Counted from the first letter of the stretch, positions 33,593 through 43,017 are shown. The stretch: 64,000 nt of DNA from Chryseobacterium sp. Leaf201 (GCF_001421435.1 NZ_LMKA01000001.1:241836-305835), one strand, 5' to 3'. Notes: a model not told the origin generated them from the sequence alone. Made by a program: numbers and translations.

Positions 33593-34854
33593 AGCAAAAA
33601 ACGATTCTCAAAACGCTTCTCAAAACGCTTGTTTCCCGGTTTTTAATTTTAATATTAAATTTCGGGCTGGTCATTTACTCTACCAATATGTGGGGGAGTG
33701 AGGGGAAAGGCGTCATTTCAATCGTTATTGCAGACCTTACCATCATCAGTTTCTTCGCCAATATTTTTGTAGGAAGCAGCATGAGTTACTTTGCTTCAAA
33801 ATACAGAATTGAGGAAATCTTGCCGTTCGCTTATCTGTGGTCGGTTGCTGTAGGAATTTCAGTGCCTGTGATTTTCAGCTTTAATCATGCTTCGGAATAT
33901 TCCGGTTACCTGATGGCACTTTCCGTTTTATCTTCGCTTCTTGCGGCCAACGTTAATTTATTTGTCGGGCAGCAGAATATAAGAATGTTCAATCTCTATA
34001 CGGTTTTACAGCAGGTTATACACATTATATTTATTGTTGTCATCGTTTACGCTGTTAAGATCACGTCTGTTGATGCATATTTCATGGCACAGATCAGCTG
34101 TTTTGGGGTTTTATTCTTTATGAGTACTTTCCAGGTTCTTAAGTATTGTAATTTGAAGCAAATTGTATTTTCCAAAAAAATAGCCGGCCAATTATTTGAC
34201 TACGGCTGGAAAACCCAGCTGAGCGCCTTTTTACAGTTTCTGAATAACAGACTGTCCTTTTATTTTCTGGAATATTTCAGGGGAATTGTAAGTGTCGGTA
34301 TTTTTTCCATAGGTGTTGCCTTTTCCGAAGCGATCTGGACGGTAAGCCGAAGCCTTTCCGTTGTGCTGTATGCAGATATTCTAAATAATAAAAATTCTAA
34401 TGAAGCTATTGAAAAAACCAAGGTTTCGTTACGGGTAAGCTTTTTAGTTACTCTGCTGTTCATCGCGATGATGTTAATGATTCCTGCGAGGTTGTATTCC
34501 CTTGTTTTCGGGAAGGATTTCAGCCAGACCAAAGAGATTGTCCTGTACCTTTCTCCCGGAATTTTAGCCATTGCCGTAAGCAATATTATTGGATATTATT
34601 TTGCCGGAATCAATAAGCTGAGGATTTTAAATGTAAAATCTGTGATCGGACTTATATTCACGGTTATTTCTTCTGTTTTTGTCATTCCGAAATGGGGAAT
34701 CAAGGGAGCGTGTATAATCACTTCTGTTTCATATTGTCTATCCTCTGCTTTACTGTTCTGGAGGTTTTACCAGATCACGGAATTCAACCTTCAGGATTTT
34801 ATACTCTCCAGAGCTGAAATGAATCTTTTGCTGAAAAAGTTTTTGAAAAAATAG
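33589..34854 (+). CDS. Wzx-like polysaccharide flippase
   Basis: 421 residues with about twelve membrane helices throughout and a basic C-terminus. The pattern (N-terminal LILNFGLVIYSTNMWGSEGKG, helix pairs about 80-110, 150-175, 290-380) fits the oligosaccharide flippase (MATE-like/MOP) superfamily. It would move undecaprenyl-linked sugar units across the inner membrane. Translation is coupled to the glycosyltransferase (ATGA overlap). No polymerase or further glycosyltransferase is adjacent, unlike in a full capsule locus. Confidence 0.85.
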   Translation: MKQKTILKTLLKTLVSRFLILILNFGLVIYSTNMWGSEGKGVISIVIADLTIISFFANIFVGSSMSYFASKYRIEEILPFAYLWSVAVGISVPVIFSFNHASEYSGYLMALSVLSSLLAANVNLFVGQQNIRMFNLYTVLQQVIHIIFIVVIVYAVKITSVDAYFMAQISCFGVLFFMSTFQVLKYCNLKQIVFSKKIAGQLFDYGWKTQLSAFLQFLNNRLSFYFLEYFRGIVSVGIFSIGVAFSEAIWTVSRSLSVVLYADILNNKNSNEAIEKTKVSLRVSFLVTLLFIAMMLMIPARLYSLVFGKDFSQTKEIVLYLSPGILAIAVSNIIGYYFAGINKLRILNVKSVIGLIFTVISSVFVIPKWGIKGACIITSVSYCLSSALLFWRFYQITEFNLQDFILSRAEMNLLLKKFLKK

Positions 34855-34930
34855 TTTAAATACGGTACCGGCCTGAAAGCAAATAATCCTAAAGCTCATA
34901 TAAATCAGCAATAAAATTAAAATAAGTTTT

Positions 34931-34938
34931 TATCTTTG
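34931..34938 (+). promoter_or_regulatory. -7 promoter box 7 bp before a lipoprotein ATG
   Basis: TATCTTTG matches TAnnTTTG and ends 6 bp before the ATG at 34945, leaving almost no 5'UTR. No -33 TTG was found. Confidence 0.45.
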
Positions 34939-34944
34939 TGTGAA

Positions 34945-35448
34945 ATGAGAAATATTATTTTTGGATTTCTGGTAATTTTCTGTGCATTCCTGAGCTGTAA
35001 GACAGATGATGATGACGTGCAGAGAATTGATCAGATTTTAAATATTTATATGAAAAACGGAGCCGGGCGGGACCTTCTTAACAATAAGGCAGGTGCTACC
35101 TATTTTACGTATTCCATGAATGATGTAAACGGAGTAGCAGATCTTGCTCCGGTCAGCACTTCGCTCAGGGCAACGGCAGATTCTACACTTTTTATAGAAT
35201 ACATTGCAGGCGCCAGAAGGATAGGGCTGGATACCCTTGATCCTGACAATAAAACCTACCATTCAGTCATTACGGTTTCACTGATCAAAAGGCTCAATAA
35301 TAGCATTCTGGATACCATCAATGATAAACTTGAAGTACAGTACCGTATGACCCCCAACGTTTTCGAAGTCTCGAAGGTCTATTACAATGATACGCTGAGA
35401 TTTACTAAGCAGGACGGTGCGCCGAACGTAGTGACGATCGTAAAATAA
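34945..35448 (+). CDS. Small lipoprotein of unknown function
   Basis: 167 residues from ATG at 34945; a GTG at 34936 adds three residues but overlaps the promoter box. Signal peptide with lipobox (FLSC, Cys18), an acidic DDDD stretch, then a beta-rich domain. I do not recognise the family; the acidic stretch after the lipidated Cys resembles the lipoprotein export signal for surface display in Bacteroidota, an inference. serS follows at 68 bp with its own promoter. Confidence 0.7.
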   Translation: MRNIIFGFLVIFCAFLSCKTDDDDVQRIDQILNIYMKNGAGRDLLNNKAGATYFTYSMNDVNGVADLAPVSTSLRATADSTLFIEYIAGARRIGLDTLDPDNKTYHSVITVSLIKRLNNSILDTINDKLEVQYRMTPNVFEVSKVYYNDTLRFTKQDGAPNVVTIVK

Positions 35449-35453
35449 TTTTA

Positions 35454-35461
35454 TACATTTG
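35454..35461 (+). promoter_or_regulatory. -7 promoter box of serS
   Basis: TACATTTG, followed by C, is a full match to TAnnTTTG, 55 bp before the start codon. No clear -33 TTG. Confidence 0.55.
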
Positions 35462-35515
35462 CAAAAAGGTTGGCATTTCCATGCACAACATTCTAATCAC
35501 TAACATCTAAATAAA

Positions 35516-36784
35516 ATGTTACAAGTCAATTTTTTGCGCGACAACAAAAAGCGCGTTTTAGAAGGTCTTAAAAAAAGACAGTTCAGGAATCTTGAGTTGG
35601 TAGATGAGGCTATTGCTACTGACGATGACAGAAAAAAAATTCAGTTTGAACTGGATTCGCAGCTTTCTGAAAGCAATAAAATTTCCAAGGAAATCGGGCT
35701 TTTGATGAAAGAAGGGAAAAAAGAAGAAGCTGAAGCCGCAAAATCTAAAACAGCACAGCTTAAAGAGTCGACATCACAATTGAAATCTCAGTTGGATGTA
35801 AGAGAAAAAGATTTGCTCAATATTTTATACCAGCTCCCGAATATTCCGTACGAACTGGTAAAAAGCGGGGCTTCTGCAGAGGATAATGAGATTATTTATC
35901 AGTCTCATGACGTAGAAGGTCTTGGAGAAGGTGCGATCCCTCACTGGGAACTGGCAAAAAAATACAACCTGATTGATTTTGAATTAGGAGTAAAAATTGC
36001 AGGTGCTGGTTTTCCTGTTTATCTTGGAAAAGGAGCAAGGCTGCAGAGAGCTTTGGTTCAGTATTTTTTAGATAAAAATGTTGAGAAAGGGTATATGGAA
36101 GTAAATCCGCCTCACGTTGTGAATGAAGCATCCGGTTACGGAACGGGGCAATTGCCTGATAAAGAAGGGCAAATGTATTTTATTAATGAAGATAATTTAT
36201 ATTTAATTCCTACAGCCGAAGTTCCGGTAACCAATTTATACCGTGATGTTTTACTTGAAGAAAAGGATCTTCCGATTAAAAATACGGCCTTTTCTCAATG
36301 TTACAGAAGGGAAGCGGGAAGCTATGGGGCTCATGTAAGAGGCCTGAACCGTCTTCATCAGTTTGAGAAAGTAGAAATTGTAAGAATTGAAAAGCCTGAA
36401 AATTCTTATGCTGTCCTGGAAGAAATGGTAGAGCATATTAAAGAGATATTAACTGATCTTGAGCTTCCTTACAGGGTATTGAGGCTTTGTGGAGGAGATA
36501 CCGGTTTTGCTTCTGCAATGACTTATGATTTCGAAGTGTGGAGCGCAGCCCAGGAAATGTGGCTGGAAGTAAGTTCTGTTTCTAATTTTGAAACGTTCCA
36601 GGCCAACAGATTAAAATGCCGTTATAAAACAGGTGGGAAATCCCAGCTGGTTCATACGCTGAACGGTTCTGCAATGGCGCTGCCAAGGATCATGGCTGCT
36701 CTGCTAGAAAACAACCAGACTGCGGAAGGCATTAAGCTTCCGAAAAAGATTGCTGAGTATGCGAGATTTGATTTGATTAATTAG
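35516..36784 (+). CDS. serS: Seryl-tRNA synthetase
   Basis: 422 residues, standard length. N-terminal long antiparallel coiled coil (about 25-110) that grips tRNA-Ser. Class II motif 2 is SQCYRREAGSYG (about 261-272) and motif 3 is NGSAMALPRIMAALLENNQ near 384-402; the TAEVPVTN loop precedes motif 2. It charges tRNA-Ser (and tRNA-Sec where present). Own promoter and a strong bidirectional terminator. Confidence 0.97.
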   Translation: MLQVNFLRDNKKRVLEGLKKRQFRNLELVDEAIATDDDRKKIQFELDSQLSESNKISKEIGLLMKEGKKEEAEAAKSKTAQLKESTSQLKSQLDVREKDLLNILYQLPNIPYELVKSGASAEDNEIIYQSHDVEGLGEGAIPHWELAKKYNLIDFELGVKIAGAGFPVYLGKGARLQRALVQYFLDKNVEKGYMEVNPPHVVNEASGYGTGQLPDKEGQMYFINEDNLYLIPTAEVPVTNLYRDVLLEEKDLPIKNTAFSQCYRREAGSYGAHVRGLNRLHQFEKVEIVRIEKPENSYAVLEEMVEHIKEILTDLELPYRVLRLCGGDTGFASAMTYDFEVWSAAQEMWLEVSSVSNFETFQANRLKCRYKTGGKSQLVHTLNGSAMALPRIMAALLENNQTAEGIKLPKKIAEYARFDLIN

Positions 36785-36805
36785 CAAATTTAGGTTTACA
36801 CAAAT

Positions 36806-36838
36806 AAAAAACGGATCAGATTAACTGATCCGTTTTTG
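36806..36838. terminator. Bidirectional terminator between serS and the cbb3 cluster
   Basis: AAAAACGGATCAG (36807-36819), loop ATTAA, CTGATCCGTTTTT (36825-36837). It has T-runs on both strands and separates convergent serS and the cco-associated gene ending at 36857. Confidence 0.93.
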
Positions 36839-36856
36839 TTATTATATATCAATTTA

Positions 36857-37621
36857 TCAGTGACAATTAGCATTGTGATCATGCGTACTGTGATCTCCCG
36901 GTAAATGGCAGTCACCCTGGTTATCTCTTGAAATCGTCATTGCTTCTGCTCTCGGAGAGATATAAGGAATACCCAGTTCAAGGCCCCGTACAATAAACAG
37001 CCCTCCCAGAATAATCATGACAACAGGAACGGCTTTTAGCACTTTCACCCTGAATGCCTGATTGATCAGGTTCCCGACTAAAACTACAGCAAACATAAAT
37101 GGAAGGGTTCCGAAACCGAATAAGGCCATATATAAGGCTCCCTGCCATATTCCTCCGCTTGCTAAGCTTGCTGTTAAAGCCATATAAACCATTCCGCACG
37201 GTAGAAAGCCGTTTAACAGCCCGGTGGTAAATCTTGAACGGTAATCCGCTTTCTGAAGCAGCCTTCCTAAATTTGATTTCACTTTAAACAAAAATTTAGA
37301 GAAGAAAGGGATTTTTGAAGCAAAATCTTTACCGCCAAAAGAAAATACCGCCATAACAATCAACAGAATACCTACGGCAATGGTAAGGTATTTCTGGAAA
37401 CCGGCCATTTCAAAACCTTCACCGATGATTCCCAATACCGCGCCCAAAAGAGAATAAGTAAATATTCTTCCGAACTGGTAAGTGAGATTCTGAAGGTAAA
37501 AGTTGGTAGCCTGCTTTTTAGTCAGTCCCATTGATAATGCAATCGGCCCGCACATTCCGACACAGTGGAACCCGGAAGCAAAACCCAGTGCAATGGCTGA
37601 TATTACAAGTGCTATTTCCAT
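36857..37621 (-). CDS. SafE/UreH-like membrane protein of the cbb3 cluster
   Basis: 254 residues with about six membrane helices. The N-terminal motif GFHCVGMCGPIALSMG (about 20-35) is the signature of the UreH-type (TauE/SafE-related) transmembrane domain, with Cys residues suited to copper. The end is Cys/His-rich (CHLPGDHSTHDHNANCH). It overlaps ccoH by 10 bp as the last gene of the cluster. Related proteins accompany cbb3 oxidase genes, so copper supply or maturation is likely; sulfite export is not supported. Confidence 0.8.
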   Translation of the reverse strand: MEIALVISAIALGFASGFHCVGMCGPIALSMGLTKKQATNFYLQNLTYQFGRIFTYSLLGAVLGIIGEGFEMAGFQKYLTIAVGILLIVMAVFSFGGKDFASKIPFFSKFLFKVKSNLGRLLQKADYRSRFTTGLLNGFLPCGMVYMALTASLASGGIWQGALYMALFGFGTLPFMFAVVLVGNLINQAFRVKVLKAVPVVMIILGGLFIVRGLELGIPYISPRAEAMTISRDNQGDCHLPGDHSTHDHNANCH

Positions 37622-38064
37622 ATCACATCATAATCCAGCCGGTAGTCTTTTTTATCTTTTGTCCAGCTTAACCTTAACGTATAATTTCCCGGTGTCAAAA
37701 CCTGTGCAGGAATTAAAAATGATTTGTTCATATCAAGCTGTACAGATTTATGGATGTCAAGGTTCTGATCGTCGGTTCTGTTTAAGACAAATTTTACCGT
37801 TGCGTTTGAATTGTCATAATCTTTCGGGAATGTTATTTTAATCCCGCTTTTATCCTGGCTGTATACCGGTTTTTCCTGTAACTGGTCTGCTCTTCCTTTG
37901 GCATCAATTACATCCTGGTATTTCAGTTCTTCTTCGTAATAATTATCCGTTACCATTTCCGAATTTTTTTGTCCGTTCGGAAATAAAAACAGCATGGACA
38001 ATATAAAAATGATGAACGCCAGTAATGCGATTACCATACCGTGTCCCCAATTAAAGTTTTTCAT
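37612..38064 (-). CDS. ccoH: FixH/CcoH cbb3 oxidase assembly protein
   Basis: 150 residues: one N-terminal membrane helix (about 10-28), then YYEEELKYQDVIDAKGRA (about 42-59) and a beta-rich periplasmic domain, the FixH pattern. CcoH stabilises the cbb3 assembly intermediate. 9 bp after ccoG, and it overlaps the SafE-like gene by 10 bp. Confidence 0.88.
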   Translation of the reverse strand: MKNFNWGHGMVIALLAFIIFILSMLFLFPNGQKNSEMVTDNYYEEELKYQDVIDAKGRADQLQEKPVYSQDKSGIKITFPKDYDNSNATVKFVLNRTDDQNLDIHKSVQLDMNKSFLIPAQVLTPGNYTLRLSWTKDKKDYRLDYDVIWK

Positions 38065-38073
38065 TTTTAAAAA

Positions 38074-39528
38074 TTAAAATTGTAATTTAAACGGTCCCTC
38101 AAAATAAGTCAGGTAAGAATCTACCAGGTTCCCTTTCATATCATACACACCAATGGTAATATTCTGCTTGGAAAGGTTCATTTCACTTTCCGGGAAGCTT
38201 ATGTTGATGGTTCCTTTGGTCATTTTATCCCTTTCTAAAGTAATTTTGCTTGATCCACTGTAGATCACTTCCCCATGTTTCGGTTCTATTACTTTAACGG
38301 TAACTATTTTCTTATCGTTGGTTTTATTCAGGAAAGTATAATTGTAGGTATTGGTAATATTCCCGTCCCTTACAAAGAATGTACTTCCTGCAGGTTTAAT
38401 GAATTTAGCCTCCATTTCACCACGGTTATAAAGAAGGTATCCTAAAAATCCTACCAACATCACAAGAATCAAGGCGAATCCTTTCATCCTTCCTGTAAAT
38501 TTGAAATCAGTCCTCTTTTCAATCTCGTTTTCGGAGGCATACCGGATCAGTCCTTTCGGAAGGCCTACTTTTTCCATTACTTCATCACAGGCGTCAATAC
38601 AGGCTGTACAGTTAACACATTCCAGCTGCTGGCCGTCACGGATATCAATTCCTGTAGGACATACAACCACACACTGGTGGCAGTCTATACAGTCTCCTTT
38701 TCCTGCTGCTTTCCTGTCTTCACCCTTTCTCCATTTGGCTCTGTTTTCCCCTCTGTTGAAATCGTAGAATACATTAATGGTGTCTTTATCTATTAAAACC
38801 CCCTGCAATCTTCCATATGGGCATACCAGCGTACACACCTGCTCCCTGAACCACGCAAATACAAAATAAAATGCTGAGGTAAAAAGTACCATTACAATAA
38901 AATTGGTAGGATGCGCAAAAGGCCCTTCTGATATAATCCTGAATATTTCTTTATACCCGACAATATACATCAGCATAAAGTGGGTAATAACTAATGAAAT
39001 GATTACGTAAATGCTCCATTTCAAGCCTCGTTTCCAGATCTTTTCGCTGTTCCATTCCTGTCTGTCAAGCTTCATCTGCTTGTTTCTGTCTCCTTCAATT
39101 GCATATTCTATTTTACGGAAGATCATTTCAAGGAAAATTGTCTGAGGGCAGATCCACCCGCAGAAAATTCTGCCGAAAGCTATGGTAAATACAATAATGA
39201 ATATTAAAGAAGCAATGGCGCCCAACGTGAGGATGAAAAAATCCTGCGGATAAAAAGGCTGCCCGAAGATGAAAAACTCACGGTCAATCACGTTAAATAA
39301 AAAAAACGGATTGCCGTTGATGGTGATAAACGGAACGGTAAAATAAAAAAGCAGTAAGCCTGCACTTACCAGATATCTGTAATTGGTGTATTTTCCTTTA
39401 GGTTTTCTGGGATATACCCATTTCCTTTTACCGGACTGGTCCATAGTTCCGATAGAATCTCTGTAAGTTTCAGGGTCTACAACCTGCCCCTGTCCGCCGC
39501 GTACTTCTATTTCTTCTATGTCTGACAT
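38074..39528 (-). CDS. ccoG: CcoG (RdxA/FixG) copper-reducing ferredoxin-like protein
   Basis: 484 residues with about five membrane helices. Cysteines occur in CGWICPQ (about 122), CTLVCPYGR (about 232) and the ferredoxin-type CIDCHQCVVVCP (about 279) and CVNCTACIDACDE (about 301). The C-terminus is an immunoglobulin-like domain (about 360-480). CcoG reduces Cu(II) for cbb3 oxidase assembly. A weak terminator-like hairpin lies between ccoP and ccoG, so ccoGH and the SafE-like gene may be a separate or attenuated unit. Confidence 0.93.
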   Translation of the reverse strand: MSDIEEIEVRGGQGQVVDPETYRDSIGTMDQSGKRKWVYPRKPKGKYTNYRYLVSAGLLLFYFTVPFITINGNPFFLFNVIDREFFIFGQPFYPQDFFILTLGAIASLIFIIVFTIAFGRIFCGWICPQTIFLEMIFRKIEYAIEGDRNKQMKLDRQEWNSEKIWKRGLKWSIYVIISLVITHFMLMYIVGYKEIFRIISEGPFAHPTNFIVMVLFTSAFYFVFAWFREQVCTLVCPYGRLQGVLIDKDTINVFYDFNRGENRAKWRKGEDRKAAGKGDCIDCHQCVVVCPTGIDIRDGQQLECVNCTACIDACDEVMEKVGLPKGLIRYASENEIEKRTDFKFTGRMKGFALILVMLVGFLGYLLYNRGEMEAKFIKPAGSTFFVRDGNITNTYNYTFLNKTNDKKIVTVKVIEPKHGEVIYSGSSKITLERDKMTKGTINISFPESEMNLSKQNITIGVYDMKGNLVDSYLTYFEGPFKLQF

Positions 39529-39551
39529 GTTTGTAATATTTTTAAAAAAGA

Positions 39552-39605
39552 AAAAACATAATTCGTTACTATTTTTTCATCTAATAACAAATTATGTTTT
39601 TTTCA
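39552..39605 (-). terminator. Hairpin with T-run between ccoP and ccoG
   Basis: On the minus strand AAAAAACATAATTTGTTA pairs with TAACGAATTATGTTTTTT with one wobble, then further T and C. It has the form of an intrinsic terminator but sits between genes that normally act together, so it may give partial read-through. Confidence 0.65.
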
Positions 39606-39627
39606 TATGTTTAATTTTTAATTAAAA

Positions 39628-40509
39628 TTATTCCTTTTCCCAATGCGCCTCGGTACCCTGAGGAGCTGCTCCGCCTTTATCCTGCGTTACCGGAGGTAAT
39701 TCCTGGTTGATGTGGTATACGTATGCTGCAATCTTTTCAATTTCAGCACCCGATACTTCACCGTTTTTACCAAAAGCCCTCATTGCAGGGTTGGTTGGAG
39801 ATCCATTCCAGTCCATGTGGAAAACCGTTTTAAATAAAGTTTTCTCAGGCTGGTTGATCCAGTAGTTATCAGTAAGGTTTGGCCCGATACCTCCACTACC
39901 GTCTTCTTTGTGACATGATGCACAGTTTGTTTTAAATAATTCTTTACCGTCTGTAATATTATCAGCTGAATATTTAGCTGTCTCAATGGTTACAGGTGGC
40001 TGGGTCTTATTATAAATATCAATGGCTGCAATCTGTTCCTTGTATTCTTGCTCGTACTCGTTGATCGGGTGGGCAAAATCTGTAAAAGAATATGCTGCTA
40101 CATAAACAATACAAAAAACGGTGCCAAAGTAGAACAATCCAAGCCACCATTTCGGCAACTGGTTATCCAATTCCATAATGCCATCGAAACCGTGGTCAAT
40201 AAGGATATCTTTTTCTTCGTCTGCTGACTGTTTTTTGAATGCCGCACTGTACAATCTTACCAGATAAGGTACTCTTTTCTCTGCCAGATATGCTGCTTTT
40301 TCTTCAGGAGACAGCCTCTTGAACTTATTGTTTTCAATAAGGTCTCCAATGGCACTGTGGATGTAGGCTAAAATACCAGCAATCACTACAGTCCCCCAGA
40401 AATACGGCGAGCCCAGGAATTCATAACTCTGTACAAACAGATAATAAAAAACTATTAAAAGTCCAATTATTATTAAAATGTTTACAACAACCGGTGTTCT
40501 TTGTTTCAT
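39628..40509 (-). CDS. ccoP: cbb3 oxidase diheme-type subunit CcoP, with one haem motif only
   Basis: 293 residues. Two membrane helices (about 8-27 and 36-55), a third near 121-142, and a C-terminal cytochrome c domain with a single haem site Cys196-x2-Cys199-His200 (CASCH); Met243 is a possible axial ligand. Classical proteobacterial CcoP has two haem sites. It brings electrons to CcoO and CcoN. It follows ccoQ by 9 bp. Confidence 0.9.
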   Translation of the reverse strand: MKQRTPVVVNILIIIGLLIVFYYLFVQSYEFLGSPYFWGTVVIAGILAYIHSAIGDLIENNKFKRLSPEEKAAYLAEKRVPYLVRLYSAAFKKQSADEEKDILIDHGFDGIMELDNQLPKWWLGLFYFGTVFCIVYVAAYSFTDFAHPINEYEQEYKEQIAAIDIYNKTQPPVTIETAKYSADNITDGKELFKTNCASCHKEDGSGGIGPNLTDNYWINQPEKTLFKTVFHMDWNGSPTNPAMRAFGKNGEVSGAEIEKIAAYVYHINQELPPVTQDKGGAAPQGTEAHWEKE

Positions 40510-40518
40510 AATAAAAAG

Positions 40519-40719
40519 TTAATTTTTTAGATTAAAATCATCATCCTCATCATCCTGCAATGGTGCTTCTTCCTCTTCTTTATAATATTTTTTAGGCTTG
40601 CTGAAAACATATATAACCAGAGCTACGAAGAACAGCATAAAGAAAATCAGAGCCAAGGTCTGGTAAAAACCAGCGTTATCGGTATTGGATAAGATGTCTT
40701 TAAAATTCTGCGGTATCAT
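40519..40719 (-). CDS. ccoQ: CcoQ-like small subunit
   Basis: 66 residues: one membrane helix (about 22-42), then the basic FSKPKKYYKEE and an acidic tail (DDEDDD). Position between ccoNO and ccoP and size match CcoQ, which stabilises the cbb3 complex. Sequence alone is too short for certainty. Confidence 0.8.
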   Translation of the reverse strand: MIPQNFKDILSNTDNAGFYQTLALIFFMLFFVALVIYVFSKPKKYYKEEEEAPLQDDEDDDFNLKN

Positions 40720-40737
40720 GATGTGATCCTTTTAATA

Positions 40738-42996
40738 TTAGTTATTACTTGCTGTTTTTATTTCAGTTGTCTTAATATCCGTTCCTAATCTTTGCAGATA
40801 GGAGATCAATGCTACAATTTCTTTTTTCTCCAGTTCACCTTTCGGTCTTTTTGCATAAGCCTCTTTCAAGTCTGATGCTTCAGAGAAAATATCCCTTACG
40901 ATTTTTGTTGCCTGGTTGTCTGCCCATGTATTGGCAGAATCAATTTCAGCTTTGGTATAAGGAACATCGAATGCACTCTTCATCAGCTTCATTTTGTCCA
41001 CCATTTTAGATCGGTCCAGGTTGGTCGCAATCAGCCAAGGGTAACGAGGCATGATAGAACCTGCAGAGGTAGATCTCGGGTTATACATATGCTTATAGTG
41101 CCAAGAACTCGGGTTCTTACCTCCTTCTCTATGTAAATCCGGTCCGGTTCTTTTAGATCCCCAAAGGAACGGTCTGTCATATACAAACTCTCCGGCTTTG
41201 GAATACTGTCCGTTTTTACCGTTGAATCTTACAATCTCATCCCTGAACGGTCTTACCATCTGTGAGTGGCATGCATTACATCCCTCTCTGATATAAAGAT
41301 CCCTTCCTTCAAGCTCCAGTGGAGAATAAGGCTTCACTGCTGAAATGGTCGGTACACTTTTCTTAAGAGAAAGGGTAGGGATAATTTCGATCATACTTCC
41401 GATTGAAATTGCCAGTAAAGAAAGAATACCTAACAATACCGGAGTTCTTTCCAGCCAAAGGTGGGTTCCTTCTCCTTCCTTACGTTTCCCGCTGATGTTT
41501 GCCAATGCAGGCGCTTCTGCAGGTACTTCTTTCTGGAATGATCCTTTTCTTACCGTAGCAATCAGGTTAACCACCATTAATAATGCTCCTGAAAGATATA
41601 GGAAACCTCCGAAGAACCTCATTTTGAAATAAGGGATAACTGCAGTTACCGTATCCAGCCAGTTTTTCCAAACCAATGTTCCGTCCGGGTTGAACTGCTT
41701 CCACATTAATCCCTGTGTAAATCCTGAGATATACATCGGAACGGCGTAGAAAATAATCCCTAACGTTCCCAGCCAGAAATGCCAGTTAGCCAGTTTTACC
41801 GAATAAATTTTTGTTCTCCATAAGATCGGGATCAGGTAGTAAATAACACCGAATGCCATGAAACCATTCCATCCCAGTGCACCTAAATGTACGTGTCCGA
41901 TTACCCAGTCTGTAAAGTGACCGATTTTGTTAATATTTTTAGTCGCTAAAAGCGGACCTTCAAATGTTGCCATTCCGTAGCAGGTAACCGCTACCACAAA
42001 GAACTTCAGGATCGGGTTTTCTCTAACCTTATCCCACGCTCCTCTCAAGGTAAGAAGACCGTTAAGCATACCTCCCCATGACGGAGCAATCAGCATGATG
42101 GAGAAACCTGTTCCCACTGCCTGAGCCCAGGCCGGTAAAGCTGTATACTGAAGGTGGTGAGGTCCCGCCCAGATGTATACGAAAATTAACGACCAGAAGT
42201 GGATAATAGACAGTTTATACGAGAATACCGGTCTGTCTGCCGCTTTCGGTAAGAAATAATACATCAGACCAAGAACCGGAGTCGTCAGTACGAATGCTAC
42301 CGCATTGTGTCCGTACCACCATTGTACAATTGCGTCTTTTACCCCTGCATATGCTGAATAAGATTTCCAGCCTGTGAAAGATAAAGGAACTTCCAGATTG
42401 TTAAAAATGTGAAGCATCGCTACCGCAATCCATGTCCCGATGTAGAACCAGATGGCTACATATAGGTGTCTTACCCTTCTTTTTGCAATCGTCAGGAACA
42501 TATTCGCTCCGAAAATTACCCATGAGAATGTAATTAAAATGTCAATCGGCCATTCGTGCTCTGCATATTCTTTGGAAGTATTGATTCCCATAAAGAATGT
42601 AATGTAGGTCACGATGATCATAATCTGCCAGGTCCAGAAATGGATCCATGACAGGGTATCACTGTACATTCTTGTTTTCAACAAACGCTGTAAAGAGTAA
42701 TATACCCCAACATATACAACGTTCATTACGAATGCAAAAATTACAGTAGTCGTGTGCAGCATCCTGATTCTTCCGAACCCGAATGCACCATGTGTGTTTA
42801 TTAAGCCCTGAATACTGCCACCCATACTGGTAATGGTAGTATCATCCGTTCCGAACAAAAATTCCGGAAGTTCAGGGTAGAAAAGCATTAATGCAGCCGT
42901 AAGCCCAAACAAAAACCCTATGATCCCGAAAACTACGGTCGCATAAAGGAATGCCCGGACAATACTGTTGTCATAACTAAACTTCTGTGTTTCCAT
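40738..42996 (-). CDS. ccoNO: cbb3 oxidase fused CcoN-CcoO subunit
   Basis: 752 residues. Residues about 1-480 are CcoN, with about twelve helices and His-containing signatures (INTHGAFGFGRIRMLHTT, WWYGHNAVAFVLTTP, GHVHLGALGWNGF) for haem b, haem b3 and CuB. A 14th-helix-type linker joins CcoO (about 540-752), which has the haem c site Cys573-x2-Cys576-His577 and Met649 in SIMPRYPW. The fusion is known in Bacteroidota. It reduces O2 with high affinity and pumps protons. First structural gene after ccoS (21 bp). Confidence 0.96.
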   Translation of the reverse strand: METQKFSYDNSIVRAFLYATVVFGIIGFLFGLTAALMLFYPELPEFLFGTDDTTITSMGGSIQGLINTHGAFGFGRIRMLHTTTVIFAFVMNVVYVGVYYSLQRLLKTRMYSDTLSWIHFWTWQIMIIVTYITFFMGINTSKEYAEHEWPIDILITFSWVIFGANMFLTIAKRRVRHLYVAIWFYIGTWIAVAMLHIFNNLEVPLSFTGWKSYSAYAGVKDAIVQWWYGHNAVAFVLTTPVLGLMYYFLPKAADRPVFSYKLSIIHFWSLIFVYIWAGPHHLQYTALPAWAQAVGTGFSIMLIAPSWGGMLNGLLTLRGAWDKVRENPILKFFVVAVTCYGMATFEGPLLATKNINKIGHFTDWVIGHVHLGALGWNGFMAFGVIYYLIPILWRTKIYSVKLANWHFWLGTLGIIFYAVPMYISGFTQGLMWKQFNPDGTLVWKNWLDTVTAVIPYFKMRFFGGFLYLSGALLMVVNLIATVRKGSFQKEVPAEAPALANISGKRKEGEGTHLWLERTPVLLGILSLLAISIGSMIEIIPTLSLKKSVPTISAVKPYSPLELEGRDLYIREGCNACHSQMVRPFRDEIVRFNGKNGQYSKAGEFVYDRPFLWGSKRTGPDLHREGGKNPSSWHYKHMYNPRSTSAGSIMPRYPWLIATNLDRSKMVDKMKLMKSAFDVPYTKAEIDSANTWADNQATKIVRDIFSEASDLKEAYAKRPKGELEKKEIVALISYLQRLGTDIKTTEIKTASNN

Positions 42997-43017
42997 ATCA
43001 ACTATTCACTTTTTTCT

